This document shows positions 1 through 12,438 of a stretch of 64,000 nucleotides of DNA, in pieces. Under the pieces are notes generated by a model, which saw only the letters and a program-made list of their open reading frames with translations, did no database searches and was not told the DNA's origin. Position 1 is the first letter of the stretch, and each line of letters begins with the position of its first letter. Origin of the DNA: Todiramphus chloris collaris (taxonomy: Eukaryota; Chordata; Aves; Coraciiformes; Alcedinidae); the NCBI GenBank assembly GCA_025345505.1, contig JANVCC010000073.1, positions 8,688,593-8,752,592 on the forward strand, given 5' to 3'. The position numbers were made by a program, and so were the translations under genes.

Positions 1-2452
1 CAAATTACTTGTTTTTGAAAATGAAGCATAAACCCCTAGAGTTGCTCCAGTCTATAAAAATTGATGACACTAAAGCAGATTAAGCAGCCATCTCAGAAAT
101 ATTCTAATTACAAGAGTGCTGGTTCAATGTCCACAAAAGCCCCAGTCACCAGGATCAGTGCCTTTGCTGAGAGCTGGGGTATGCTTGAGCAGCCCTGAGT
201 CTACTCCAAGTTTTTAGTGGTCAATGCTCTTGAGACCCAACTTCAGGGACCTGTGACTGCTTCATCACCGTTAGTAGATTTTCCTCCTGCACAAAAGAGT
301 GAGAAATAGCAGATCCTGAGCATCTGCATGTCAACCATCCCTGCCTTGAAAACAAGCCCTGGTGTCTCAGCAGCAGCACTTAGAGCAGAGCCTGGTGCAT
401 GTTTTGGTGTAAGGTGCTCTCCTTTAAACTGAAAGAGCCCAGAGGTGTAACTCTGGGGTTGCTTAGACTGGTAATTTCCATGCAGAATATAAAACACAAA
501 TATAGCAAACCCATAACTCCCAAAGTTTTTAAAAGCTAATTGGGAGGCAGCTCCATCAGCCTTGTATGTAATAAAGGAGGGATATTTTGCCCTCCCCATC
601 CCGAAAAGCCATGCAATAAAAATGTAAATATCTGCCTTGAAGGCTTTCTTAATAAACCCTGTAATTTCCTTAAAATTCTTTCTATAATATCAAAATCCTA
701 AACCACTTTGAGATGAGCTATTTTAGACTGTAATTGGGCTATTCATTCTCTATGCATACAGCGATCCTAATCTAATATGTAACAAGAACTTAAAAGCTAA
801 TCAATAATGGAACACGATTCTCTATCAGTAGAGCTGCCTGTTGACTCCTGTGAGAGTGATCTTCACAAGACAGCTCGGGTCTGATGACAGCCTTATATTT
901 ATTTTAAACATGAAGTTGAAACATCATCTTTCTCTGTATTGTCACTTCCAATTATTTTTGGAACAAAAAACACCAGGGGGAAATGAGATCCTCATCCTGA
1001 AAAGCGCATTCATATTTGATAAATAGCCACAGATTCTGGAGAATGTTTACTGAAATGTGGGCTTGAAATGCTTTCACGTGCATTTTACTGGAGCCATTGA
1101 TTATCTATTGTAACATGTGGCTGAGTCACTTCACCAAGCTGCCCCTTTCCTATGCCTTAGAGGCTGGGAAAGAAAGAGGACTGATTACCCTGGTGCTGGG
1201 ATTCCATGTTTTCCCTGGATAAAACTAAGGTAAAATTATCATTGAGAGGGAATCAAAGTGAACCACCACTTACTGTCCTTCAGTGGAACTCAAGAAGCCT
1301 TTCATACCCTCACGTACAAAAGACTAATTCCCACTTTTCATGTCTATGCAGTGGCTTGAGATGGAGGGGGTGGAGGGAAGGGGGTTAAGCGAGTACACAG
1401 ATGTGCCTAAAACCATATCAATCATAGGCATGAGAAAATGCCGCCCTTTTAATGGGCAGACTGAACCAACATGCACAGCTGGATTTTGCATTTTATGGGC
1501 TCTCTCAATAAAATGCAAGGGGAAGCCATCTTACATCATTCCCACAGCTCTGGCCGTTTTTGCACTGCACCACCTTCCCTCGAAGCCGCACTGGGGTCGA
1601 AGGAGCTGAAGCACTACGGTTGGAGCCATGCACAACCCCCTTGCCACTGTCTGGAGCCAATTAATGTGCGTTTTGGAAATACATGGCGGGTTTTTGATGT
1701 CACGTACACTTTCACAAAGCCAGTGGATTTACTCTGGAATTACTGAGGGTATGAGGGATCAGGAACTGGCTGGGAAAGTGCCTCTCAGGAGGGTCCTAAA
1801 TGCCAGTGATTTCACATGATTATTTATTGAGCTTTATAGCAGTGCATATATCCTCATGCACACCCCTTCTCCTACAAATTACCCTACAACTTTCCAGTCC
1901 TTCATTATGTTGTACAGGTTAAAGCTTTCCTAAACAATCAAAACATCTAGGAAGGAAGGCTTGCTAAATGCTGAGCTAAGCTTAAATACTGACCCTATCT
2001 CTTAACTGTACCCAGGAACTTTATGTACATTGTAAAATGTAGCAATTGCTATGGTAACTGCTCATTCATATTAACTAAAGGTGTAAATAGAGTTGTGTAA
2101 CAAAGCCAGTGCTAACATTGGGAGCACAAGGAGGGGGTCTCTCCATTGACAGGTTTAATTGATACATGTGCCCTATAGGAAAATTTGCCTTTTTTCCCCC
2201 CCATAGTAAGTATATCTTTAAGGCAGCTCTCTTTCATTCTGCTCCCACTCTTGTCTTGCAAACCCTTTGGGGATGGAAGGCAATTAGACATTTGCAAGGA
2301 AATGGCAGATCAAGCATGAGGCTGTGTTTACATTTGTTTCACTCCTGGTTTTAATAGTGCAATAATTTGACCTTGTCCTTTTCTCAGGTGATGTCCCATA
2401 TTTCAACTGGGCCACACAGAGGGAAGGAGGGCAAAAATAGGTGTTCTTCCTC
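1..2452. other. Intergenic sequence, nothing recognised
   Basis: Unique, moderately AT-rich DNA with only short chance open frames (longest 118 codons). No repeat consensus, splice-flanked exon or RNA gene was recognised. Confidence 0.6.
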
Positions 2453-2977
2453 TTCACAGAATCATTTAGGTTGGAAAAGACCCTTGGGATCATCATGTCC
2501 AACCATTAACCCTACTCTACAAGTTGACCCCTAGACCATATCCCCCAACACCACATCTAAGCGATGCTTAAACACATCCAGGGATGGCAACTGAACGCCC
2601 TCCCTGGGCAGCCCATTCCAATATCTCACCACTTTTTCTGTGAAGAAGTTTTTTCCTAGTGTCTAATCTAAAACTACCTTGTTTCAGCTTTAGGCCATTC
2701 CCTCTGGTTCTGTCACTAATTACTTGAGAGAAGAGCCCAGCACCAGCCTCTTTACAATGTCCTTTTAAGTAGTTGTAGAGAGTGATAAGGTCTCTCCTCA
2801 GCCTCCTCTTCCTCCAACTAAACAGGCCCAGCTCCTTCAAACGATCCTCATATGATCTCTTCTCCAGTCCCTTGGCAGCTTCGTTGACTCCTCTGCACCC
2901 TCTCCAGCACCTCGTGATCTCTCTTGTACTGAGGTGCCCAGAACTGGACACAGTACTGGAGGTGAGGCCTCACCTTC
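2453..2977 (-). mobile_element. CR1 LINE, 5'-truncated 3' fragment
   Basis: Read on the minus strand, this ends with the CR1 3' signature (a GGTTGGA-type motif and ATTCTGTGA terminus near 2455). Its coding part translates to [33 protein letters not shown] and [18 protein letters not shown], the C-terminal tail of the CR1 ORF2 protein after the reverse transcriptase. The upstream end at about 2977 falls in VRPHLQYC, a typical 5' truncation. Reading frame is broken near the 3' end, so it is inactive. It lies in intergenic sequence downstream of AFF2. Confidence 0.92.
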
Positions 2978-4242
2978 CCGCATGACCTCTGATGGGTTAT
3001 TCCCAAGCTTGATCTCTCTGCTGCCATTGCTTCCTTGCCTGATTCTTTGTCACATCATTTTGCCACTATTTAGTAAAATCAGGAACTTTGTGTCAGATGC
3101 TCTGAGAGGACTGTAGGAAACAACGCCCATGGGATGCCAAGGGAAGTTTTTAAAGGCTTGTCTTGCACTGTATAATGTGTATCTTCCTGGCTTTGTAGCT
3201 TTGTAACCCATATCACACTGATACAATTAGAAAGCTTATATATATATATATACATGTACATGCACAAAGGCATAAAGACGCATTAATTGTCTCTTCTAGT
3301 TGTTGATCTGTTGCAGAAAGCGTGTTTTTGATGTTAAGGCTAGGGCCTGATTGTCATTCTGATGTTTTACAGGACTGAGCATAAGGCTCATGCTTTTTAT
3401 ACAGCTCTGATGATGGAAAAAAGAATCAGTGGTGGTTTCAGCTGCGTGTCCCACTCCTGAGCAGGACTTGCATGCTCTTGATGACCATTGCTGTGGCCAG
3501 AAGACAAGTCTGTGTACAGAGAGCTAGTCAAAGAAGCTTCACCAGGTCTTTTGAGGACCACTGAAAATTTGGGAGCTGAAGACTGGGATGTGCGCTGAGA
3601 TGCCGAATGGGTAAGTTATGATGGTCTTGGATTGTGTTAGGGCTTTAAAATGCTGGGGGGTGGGGGGTACTTTCCTAGTGGTGGAGAGTATCTTTTGGTG
3701 TTGGAGTATTTGAATGTGAGCCAAATCTGAATGACAGCTTAGTTGTTCTTGCTTTCTTGTTGGGAAGACAGCAGCTATTGACGGCAGCTATTTATTTTAC
3801 TGCATGCTACAACTGACAGCCATTAGCTGCTGGGTTACCAGCATGGAGTGGAAAACCTCTGCAGCCCTAACTGGGTCCTGGAACCACACCATGCCTACAC
3901 AATGCATTTACCTCATCTCCTAATTGAGGCACTATGGGTCAAATTCATTCCCCATGCAGCTGATAGAGTCACATCTGGGCATCTAGCCCAAGAAGCAGAA
4001 TGATTGTACTTAGATTGCAAAAGATATGTCCTATCTTTTCACAAACACACTTTCCGGAAGCCTTAGTTTAACTAGTATTTTCCTTTTGCCTAGCTGAAGC
4101 TCAGTCTGCACCTTGAATAATACATGTAAGTTTTTGATTGACGTTCAGTCCTAAGCATTTAGCTATCTTGATGTCTTGTCAAGCCATCCTTTGATAAAAG
4201 CATTTTAGGTGCCACAGAATGTAATCACTTCACTGCAGCATT
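2978..4242. other. Intergenic sequence between CR1 and the relic
   Basis: Contains a (TA)8 dinucleotide run at 3237-3252 and a G-rich patch at 3655-3668. Nothing else recognised. Confidence 0.6.
3237..3252. repeat. (TA)n microsatellite
   Basis: Eight TA units followed by TACATGTACATG. Confidence 0.9.
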
Positions 4243-4866
4243 CTACATTGCAGATTGAAGTTTCTCTGCACATTTTTCAGCTAAGGATCTTGGCACTGTC
4301 AATAGATTTGTTCCATGGGCGATTTTGGATGGATCTATTAATATTGCCTCTAAGAGTAATAAGTCCCGCTCCTTTACAAAGTGAATCATCTGTCTCTCCT
4401 GTGGACAAGTGAAATTTTCCCTCGTTGGACTTGTAGTCCACAGGTTGGCAGGGTTTCCTGTTTTGTTAATAGTCTTCATACAGCAGTGAAGTAATTTCAA
4501 AAAATGTTCAGCCCAGTTTTGGGGCCAAGTAGTATGTCTTTTGGTTATTTGTTCTTTTAGACAGGCCATGTCACCATTAGTCATACTTCAGAATGATGGT
4601 TTACTTTCATTATTCACTGACTGCACTGCTTCCGATTCAGTGCTTTCCAACTCAGCAAGATTTTCCTGTGCTAATTCATCTGAATCATTTCTAGAAGAGT
4701 TTATATCAAAGGACACATTCTCAATGTTAATAAAGTGCAGGGGTATTGAAACAGCTTGTAACTCTGGTTCTTCAAAAATGAGCTTTTTAGAGGTGTTTTG
4801 TGCTATGTTTGTGAGCACAGTATGTGTCAGTAGGGGTCTTAACATCATTGATAGCCCTTTCCCCTT
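4243..4866 (-). pseudogene. Protein-like relic with one in-frame stop, family unknown
   Basis: On the minus strand a frame stays open from 4866 to 4243 (about 208 codons) except for a single TGA at 4588-4590. The first part is acidic and polar (IENVSFDINSSRNDSDELAQ, then ENLAELESTESEAVQS). The second part is more globular (WPQNWAEHFLKLLHCC, ERQMIHFVKERDLLLLEAIL). The composition resembles real protein much more than the surrounding AT-rich chance frames do. No intron junction is convincing, although an AG lies just upstream of AAGGTAAATAAA at 4870-4882. It could be a processed pseudogene or a decayed terminal exon. I do not recognise the family. Confidence 0.45.
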
Positions 4867-6273
4867 TTATTTACCTTCTGTTTGGGACATCTAGCACACA
4901 CTCTGGGACCAGAACTGGGCCAGTGTGGCTCCAGACTGGACACTGGGTCTGCAGCAAAATCAGCAGCCCTGGTGTGGTCTAGGACATGGCTCTCAGACAC
5001 CACCACTCAGCAGATCCTCTAAACCTGGCCACCTGTTATGCTTTCAGGTCTTACCTGACCATTTACTTCTGATGAGGACGCCTGAAATCTCCTGGAAGGG
5101 CTGAGTTCTGAGGATTTTTGGTAGTGCTCCAGTAATTTGTGTGCTCTGATATGGGCCTGTCTCCTCCTGTGTTTGTTTATTGGAACATACAGTGTACCCG
5201 CACATTTACATGGGACACATCTGGCTCTACACACCTATACTCAGAGCAGAAGCTTAGTGTCACTGGTTGCATTTCTGAATGGGTTTTTATTCACTTGAAG
5301 GCTGTTTCTGGACTCCTCCCCACAAACACGAGTCTATCGTGTTTCATGGACTCTTACATTCCTCTGTTGTCAGCCTGTCCATAACACCAGTGAAGTGAGG
5401 AAGGCAAAAATTAGCAGTAAGAGTTAGTTAAGCAGAAATGTAACAGCCCACATCATCTGGTGTGCTGTACTTCACTGAAGGCATCTCAGAACCCAAGGAA
5501 ACAAAACAAAGAAAGCTTTGTAACTCTGGGTGATAGCATAAACCAAGGTTTTCTGAATGCTCTGGGAACAACATAGAGGAGTTGCCTCAAAGGTGGAATT
5601 TTGGGGGTCAGGGAGCAGAAGATAAAAATGTTCACAACTGGGGAAAAGAAATCATTTTGCTTTGGAACTGGAACAAGAGCTGCTCAACAGAAACGCTATG
5701 ATTTTTAAATTTTCCAACTCGCGCTGATTACCAAGAGTCTGTTCAGAATGTGACTCTTCATGGTAGGCCCCAGTGACCCTTAGAATTGGTGTCTACAGCA
5801 TCAACTTAACTCACATCCCTTGAGTTTTCTATAGCGTCAATGAAAAGAAGTAGGATGTTAACATGTAGTCGTTGGTAGTTATTTATAGACTTGAGTATAG
5901 ACTCAAGACTGTTCAGGTTGCTCTGAGTGGTCTCTTACACTAGAAAAAGCTAAACCCAAGTGTGAGATTGGTTAGGGGGAACAGATTTTCTGAAGTTACC
6001 AAGTTTCTTCTCTTGGTGGTCAGTGGAGGGACTTCTGTATCTAGTCAGTGTATGCGGGATGTTTTCTTCTCAATACAGGTTTTGTCTTGAATTTGGAGGT
6101 GCCTGTTGATCTTAGGTGCCTCTGGAGGGTGATGTTTGATTGCAGAATGGCAGGTCTGCATGGCTCACAGCCTGCTCAGCTCCCTGCTTTAAAGAGAACT
6201 CAGCTTTCACTGTTGCTGCCTAGTCTCAAAGATTTGGCCTTTTCTGGTAACAGTACTTGAAACTATGCCCATT

Positions 6274-6315
6274 TTCTCCCTTCCCTTCCCTTCCCTCCCC
6301 TTCCCTTCTTCCACC
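6274..6315. repeat. CT-rich (CCCTT)n tract
   Basis: An imperfect CCCTT pentamer run of about 40 bases. The opposite open frames through it are low-complexity artefacts. Confidence 0.85.
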
Positions 6316-8428
6316 CCAGGACACCTTTTTTGGGTTTTCTGACCCCCAGTTGGCATGGCTGACATTTTTGACCCCTGGGATTACTGACTGTGCTTGTTGC
6401 TGCTCAGATCCCTTCAAACTCTCAAAACCAGTACAAAGCTCTGGGCTTTCAGCCAATTTACTCACAGGTTTATCATATGCTGACATTGTTTCTCTATAAA
6501 TAGGCCTACCTTTACTGACATTATTGATTCAACTGCCTCTCTTCTCACTAATACTCTTTTTAATGTATCCACCTTGCCTTCGTATTTCACCTAATGAAAG
6601 GCTGAAGTCAGAGGGGTAGAGGTCGAAGGGGTTAAACTGCAAGTGCAAAGGTCCTGGGCTTTAAAGGCAGTGTCTGCTGTGTGAGATCCGCAAGCTTGTC
6701 AGTGGAGCACATCTGCAAGTCTGAGCTCTCTTTTCCACCAGAAAAAGTAAGCTGTCAAGCCAAGTTCACATTTTATTATTAATAATTTGGATTAAAACAA
6801 GCATGTTTTGCAGAACTCTCCATCTGATCCTTTTGTGGGTTAACAATGATAACACAGGCCCTAGTCTGCCCATCTCAGACTGTATGAATTTGAAAACAAG
6901 GAGCGAATTTTCCCTCACAGCTAGGAACAAATCTCATGTGCTGTTTGTCTTGGAGCTAATCCAAATTAGCAGACTAAAGTTGTAGTTGTCTTGTTTGTAA
7001 ATTAGACTCATCTTTAATAGGTCATCTGTGCATTTTCTATAGATGACAGGGTGTTCTTGTGACAGCCTTACTGGGTGGCTTTTGTATGCAGCATAGCTCT
7101 CGAGTGCAGCAGGGGCAGGAGTGCTCAGCAGTGCGTCTCCGTGTCCGTGCAGGCAGCAGCACTTCCCTGCAGGGTGCTGTGACCGTGGACTGGGCTCTGC
7201 TCTGGGCTGAGGGGACCCTCACCCTCACTGGATTGCTGCAGGGAAGGGCCAGTGGGCAACCTGTGAAGCGTGGCAGCCACCAGGTCTGGCACTGTAACCT
7301 GCAGATGGCTGCAAATTCATTTCACCCTTGCAGAGAACAAGTTCTCCACAAGCAGGTCTTTAGACACGGCAACAGCCGTTGGGCGCTGGAGACCACACTG
7401 CAGAATGGTGGTGAGCCTAAGGGCAGTGCGAAGGACCACGTGTTGAGCTCTGGACTTGACAGTGAAGAGAAAGAAAGAGAAAAACTGCAGAATGAGATCA
7501 GGGTAGGGGAAAGTCCACTAATGTATGGGACTAAGAGCATTCAAGATGAGCTCAGCAGGGCAAACCTGGCATCAGTCCTGCCAAGGGCTCCAGCAGCCAT
7601 CAGAGGAAGCTCCACTGTCCCACAGCAACACAGATCTGATGGGAGAGCAGGTCTCAAATGACAGTATCACCCTGCAGAGGTGCCTGGGAGCTGGCTGCTC
7701 ACTGTCTGCACACCAGAGCTATCTGCTGTCCTGTTTCTGTGCCAGGTTGGTAGACTAAAACCCCTACTTTCTTTTCTAGTTTATTTTCTGACATTTGGGC
7801 TTCCGGATTCAGCTCTGGCATGGCTCAGAGAGGCCATGGTGGCCGAAGCCACAGGACCACCAGCAGCCAGCCTTTCCACAGCAAGGCTGAGTGCCCACAC
7901 CTCGAGGTACCTTCAGCCAAATGCCCTCAGTGGGGCAGGAGAGTGAAATGAAACATTCAGTTTTGGCAAGGGAAGCTGGAGAGGCTGCCAGTGATAGGCC
8001 ATCAAATCCCCCACTCAAACTGAACAACAGCCCCTACCCTAAATCAATCGTAAGGCAGAAGGAAACATTTCACACTGTTAAAAGTTTATACTATCTCTGA
8101 CTTCAGACATGTTACCATTAACCCGGGAATTAATCAGGGATTTTCATTTGCTCCTTGTTCTGAACTATAATGAGCTCTTTAACAGTGTAAATAAAAAGAT
8201 CTAAAGATTCAATAAACTGTTATGTCACAAATGGCAATCATCTACCGTGTGAGGGCTCTGTGTTAAAAAGCATCACACAGCTGGAAACAAATGCTTCTGA
8301 ATAACATTGTAAATAACCTTTAAGCCCACTACTAATTAAACCCAAGCTTCGCTTCTCCTGGGTATTGAATATACGAACCAATTAAGAAAATATAATTTAT
8401 TTTCCAAGAGACCTGTGCTGTCCCCTTT

Positions 8429-8522
8429 AAAAAAAAAGAGAAGGGAGGAGGAGATAAAGAGCTAGTGACAGAGAGAAAGAAAGGGAAAGGAAGGAGAGAG
8501 GGAAAAGAAAAGAAGAAAGGAG
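8429..8522. repeat. Polypurine (GA-rich) tract
   Basis: Two almost pure A/G stretches, 8429-8460 and 8469-8522, separated by a few mixed bases. The tract contains GGGA, GAAA and GGAGG words but no strict period. Confidence 0.85.
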
Positions 8523-8832
8523 TTTCACGGGAGGGACCACACTGATGCACTGGGGTTACAATAATGAGACATTTCTGCTTTAAGCAAATTTTGCACCTGT
8601 AACCTGCAGAAATATAGCCATAGCACTTGAAAAATTACTTCAATGCTGCACAGTGCCATGAAAATTTATCTTTGAGATGATTTTATTGCATGGTTACCCT
8701 AGGCAATTAAATCAATAAATCTTAACTGTCAGAAAGGTTGGCCCGCTGCCAGGAATAAATGAAATGCGCGGAATCAGTAAATAAAAGGTTTCTGACAACT
8801 CATTCTAGGAATTATTTAGCAGTTGGGCTTTT

Positions 8833-8855
8833 TGGTGGTGGTGGTGGTGGTGGTG
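8833..8855 (+). repeat. (TGG)n trinucleotide microsatellite
   Basis: About seven uninterrupted TGG/GTG units in the intergenic region. Confidence 0.95.
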
Positions 8856-11800
8856 TTGCTTTTGTCTCCAGCATTTATTGACATTCTCTGTGAGAAATGA
8901 TTATGTTAACATAAACAGTGTAACACAGCGATCTAGATAGATGGGAGAGAAGAGTCAGGCTCTTCAGGGTAATAAATTACCTGGAATCGCACATGAATAG
9001 CAACTTTGTGGGGTTGATAGCACTGGCAGAGGTGATTAGAGAGCTGGGGTCTGAGCCACAGCCTGGCAGCACAGCGACAGCCCCAGTGCCAGACACTGGG
9101 AGTTTTGTGCAACTGGCCCACGGTGTGTCATTATTAAAATAGATGTGCTATTTTCATTGATTGATTCAGAGATGATTGAGATTGAAATGTCTCCATGAGA
9201 CATGAAGGTGACATTTCCATAGGCCTAGAGAGTCCAGCATTCAGCACAGGAGATGCCAGTTCTGACAGCGAAATCACAGTTACACCGGTGTAAACCCCGC
9301 GTAGCCAGTGCAGCTGCATCCGTTTTCATGCCGATGGCACAGATCTGAAGGCCTGAATCCGATTTCACGTGCCCTGGGGTCTGACATGTTAAGTCAGTGT
9401 GAAATAACCTGGGTTTAACCTTGGGCCTTCCCTCTCTGGAAGACACTGTGGTGAGGGCAGGTGACCTGATGAACAAACTGATAGATTTTTCAGTGGTTGT
9501 GGCCATCTCCTTTAACCTCCTGAAGAGCAACAGGCTGCTAAACTGCACCTGGTAAGTCCTGGTTCAGGTCTACCTTTACTGGCTCAACAAGCCCCTTCCT
9601 TCAGCAGGGCAGCACAGGGATAACCACAGACCCTGCGGGGACAGTCCTGGCTGTGGGGTGATCTGCAGGTCCCCAGTGCCACCACTGCCAAGGACACCAC
9701 TTCCAAAGGTGGGAGCAACCCATGGAGCTCAGCAATGGAGGAGGCCTCTCCTGCCTAGAACAGAACTAATTAAATGGTTTGTGAGGCCAGTCCCTCATCA
9801 CCATCATGTTGAGCAGCCTGAAGAGTATGGGTCTGTCCTTGAACCAAAGCCAGCCCTCTGGAGCCAAGAAGGGATTTATTTGAGTAGTGTGGAAAGGAGC
9901 CTGCTGCCAAGATGTCTGTATCCAGTCTCTGGACACCCAAGCAACCTTCAGCTATAGGAGCCCTTAGGGAGAAACTCATCTCTCTGCCTGGGGCTGGCAG
10001 AGGCAGCTTGGTCCAGGCTGGAGACATCATGTCATCTTGGCTGTGGAACATTTAATGTGAAAGCAATTCCTTCGTGATACCCCGTGGTTTCTCAATGCCA
10101 ATGTCAGAGCTTCCCAGGCAAACTGCTCCTCCGACACATCCTCTCTCAGTGACAATTTCACAGCTTTGGTGTTCCCTTATGGCAAACCTGCTGCCTCCCC
10201 GTGCGGCTCGGTGGAGCCGGGAGGGCTATGGCAGGATGGCATCTGGGAGCAGCAGCTCAGGGTTCAGGAGAGTGGGGTGGGTGGATGGGGCACCAGGAAT
10301 GCCCTGGACACCCATCTGGTGGAGGCTCCTCTTGGCTAATCAGCTCCCGTGCCGTAGAGGGCATTAGAGATCTGAGTGCTACACTTAACTGAATGAGTCG
10401 CAGGCACTTCTAGGTACAGCTAAAGCCAACGGGCTTTTGCAACGCTGATTGGCAAGCAGCTTCTCATTGCAGATAATTCCCTGCCAGCACATCCTGAACG
10501 CATAGGTGATTGCTCTTAAATTGATGGCTTGAAGCACAATAACAGCCTTTTTATTTAGTTCCTGCTTGATAGGCAGCGAATGTAGAGTTGCCAGAAAAAA
10601 AAAAGGGAAGGGGGAAAAAAAACCACACTAAAAAAAAGAAAATATTGCAGAATTTGTTCTCTGTTACACCACTGTCAGGCTTAAATTCCCTGGGATGGAG
10701 AGTTAAACAGGACTCCCAGTGCTGCCCAAAGCCCAGGTTCAGGATTAAGGGGTACTTGGGATGTGCTGAGTTTTCCAGCAGCCCCTGTTGTGGGTGGGAA
10801 TCGCTCTTCAAATACAGCAGACGCTTGAGGGCTTCATTCTTACAGCAGCTTAGAGCTGGCTTGCTGGATAAGAGCAGCTGGCACTGAGGTTTCATTGAGG
10901 GTGGCAGGGCAGAGGGCAGTTGGCACCCTGGCACCCACACAGCAAAACTTAGGTCTCTTAGAAAACAGAAAATGGAACATTTTTCGTGTGACTTCATCAC
11001 GTCCAGCCACACACATTTCTCAGTATCCTCCAGCCAAAAGGGTGAACCCTGTCTGCCTGGAGCTGGCTGAAAAATGGGAAAGGAACGGTGGTGGTAGTCA
11101 TAGCTGAGGGGTTTTGTTGTTTGGTTGGTGGGTTTTTTTCCTTTTACTTTTTCATACAAATTCCACTTTCAAAATATAAACTCTTCAGCAAATCTTCATG
11201 CATTCCTACAAATAGCAGCAGCCACATTTTCAGGCAGCTGCAAGCCAGCTGCCACAACTCACTGCTGAGCCCGGCGATATACACAAGGTGCCCAGGGCAA
11301 TGGACAAACTCGTGTATGAGAAACAGAACCAGAAAGCAGCTGAGAACAGCTCCAAAGTTGGTTTCACAAATGAATGACATCTAACTGGAAGGAAACTGAT
11401 CCTTTGGGTTATTGCCCAAAATCTGACAAATACTTCTGGTGTAGGAAGGCCAGTGCTGTCAGGTAGTATCTTTTCTTCTGAAGCCCAGTTCCTGAGGTCT
11501 AACTTACTGACTCATCCCTTGTGCTTAGCTCTTTTCATGTGTATATAGGTCTACAGATTCTGAAAAGTGAGGAGAACACGTCCCATTTTCAGAAGACCAG
11601 TCTACATACGTGCCTAAAAATATCAATGGGGACTTTTCTGTAGCTCTTATGACCATGAACTTCTGTTTAACGTTAGCTTCATGTGTGGTTTGTGTGCTGA
11701 ACAGATTTACATTAGCTATAATAAAGTCCTTCCAACCGCATGGACACAGTATGGGGGGAATAAAACCCTGAAACTTCCCATGCACATGTGCCTTTTTCAA

Positions 11801-12350
11801 TCAAAGGGATAAAAGGATATCTAAATTCACTTTGAAATGCAGCTGGTAACTGAAATTCCTTTCTGTTACGTGGTGCTGATACTGCACTGCTTTCCTTTTG
11901 GACTATGTAGGAGGGGCTGAAGAGAGCCTCAGCCTTTTAGTAAAAAGATTTAGGCTATGCTTCCTAGTCCTCAGCTCCCTGGGCCACGGGAAGCTCCAGC
12001 CAGACTTTCGGATATAAATAAGGCTTCACAACCTCTACATCTTTCGTGCTGGCAACCAAACATCCTGTGGTCTAGAGCAGTTTGTCATGGGCCAAATTTA
12101 TTCCTGAGGGAGTTGTGCAGTTAAATCATCTTAGCTGGCTGAGAAAGTGTAGTACTGCCGTCTCGCTCTCAAGCCTTGCATAACTCTTACCAACATCCTA
12201 CTCCGCTGCCTCAGTCCCACACGACCAGGGAGGGAGGGAAGATGGACTCCTTGGCTGTGGAAAAGGGCACACACTGCCTTGTCTGAGGTTGTTATCAATT
12301 GTGTCTGAAAATGAGCATCCAAGCATCTCTCTTCTCTTACCCCCATCATG

Positions 12351-12438
12351 GCCATACTGGGAGGAGACACGTCTCTCCCCAGTCAGCAGACTGGGCCATA
12401 CTGGGAGGAGACACGTCTCTCCCCAGGCAGCAGACTGG
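12351..12438. repeat. 44-bp tandem duplication (2 copies)
   Basis: Copy 1 is 12351-12394 and copy 2 is 12395-12438. Both start GCCATACTGGGAGGAGACAC and end CAGCAGACTGG, with a single T/G difference (position 12383 against 12427). The unit length is not a multiple of three and it lies outside any supported gene. Confidence 0.97.

Noticed and set aside
2568-2951. 127-codon minus-strand frame as a host gene
   Set aside because: Its sequence is the C-terminal tail of the CR1 ORF2 protein, so it belongs to the mobile element.
7059-7661. 200-codon plus-strand open frame
   Set aside because: It starts at GTG rather than ATG, has no splice context or recognisable domain, and sits in a locally GC-richer stretch where long chance frames are expected. 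A conservation test could revive it.
10551-11159. 202-codon minus-strand open frame
   Set aside because: It ends in a low-complexity Phe run made by an A-rich stretch, with no family resemblance and overlapping plus-strand frames of similar quality.
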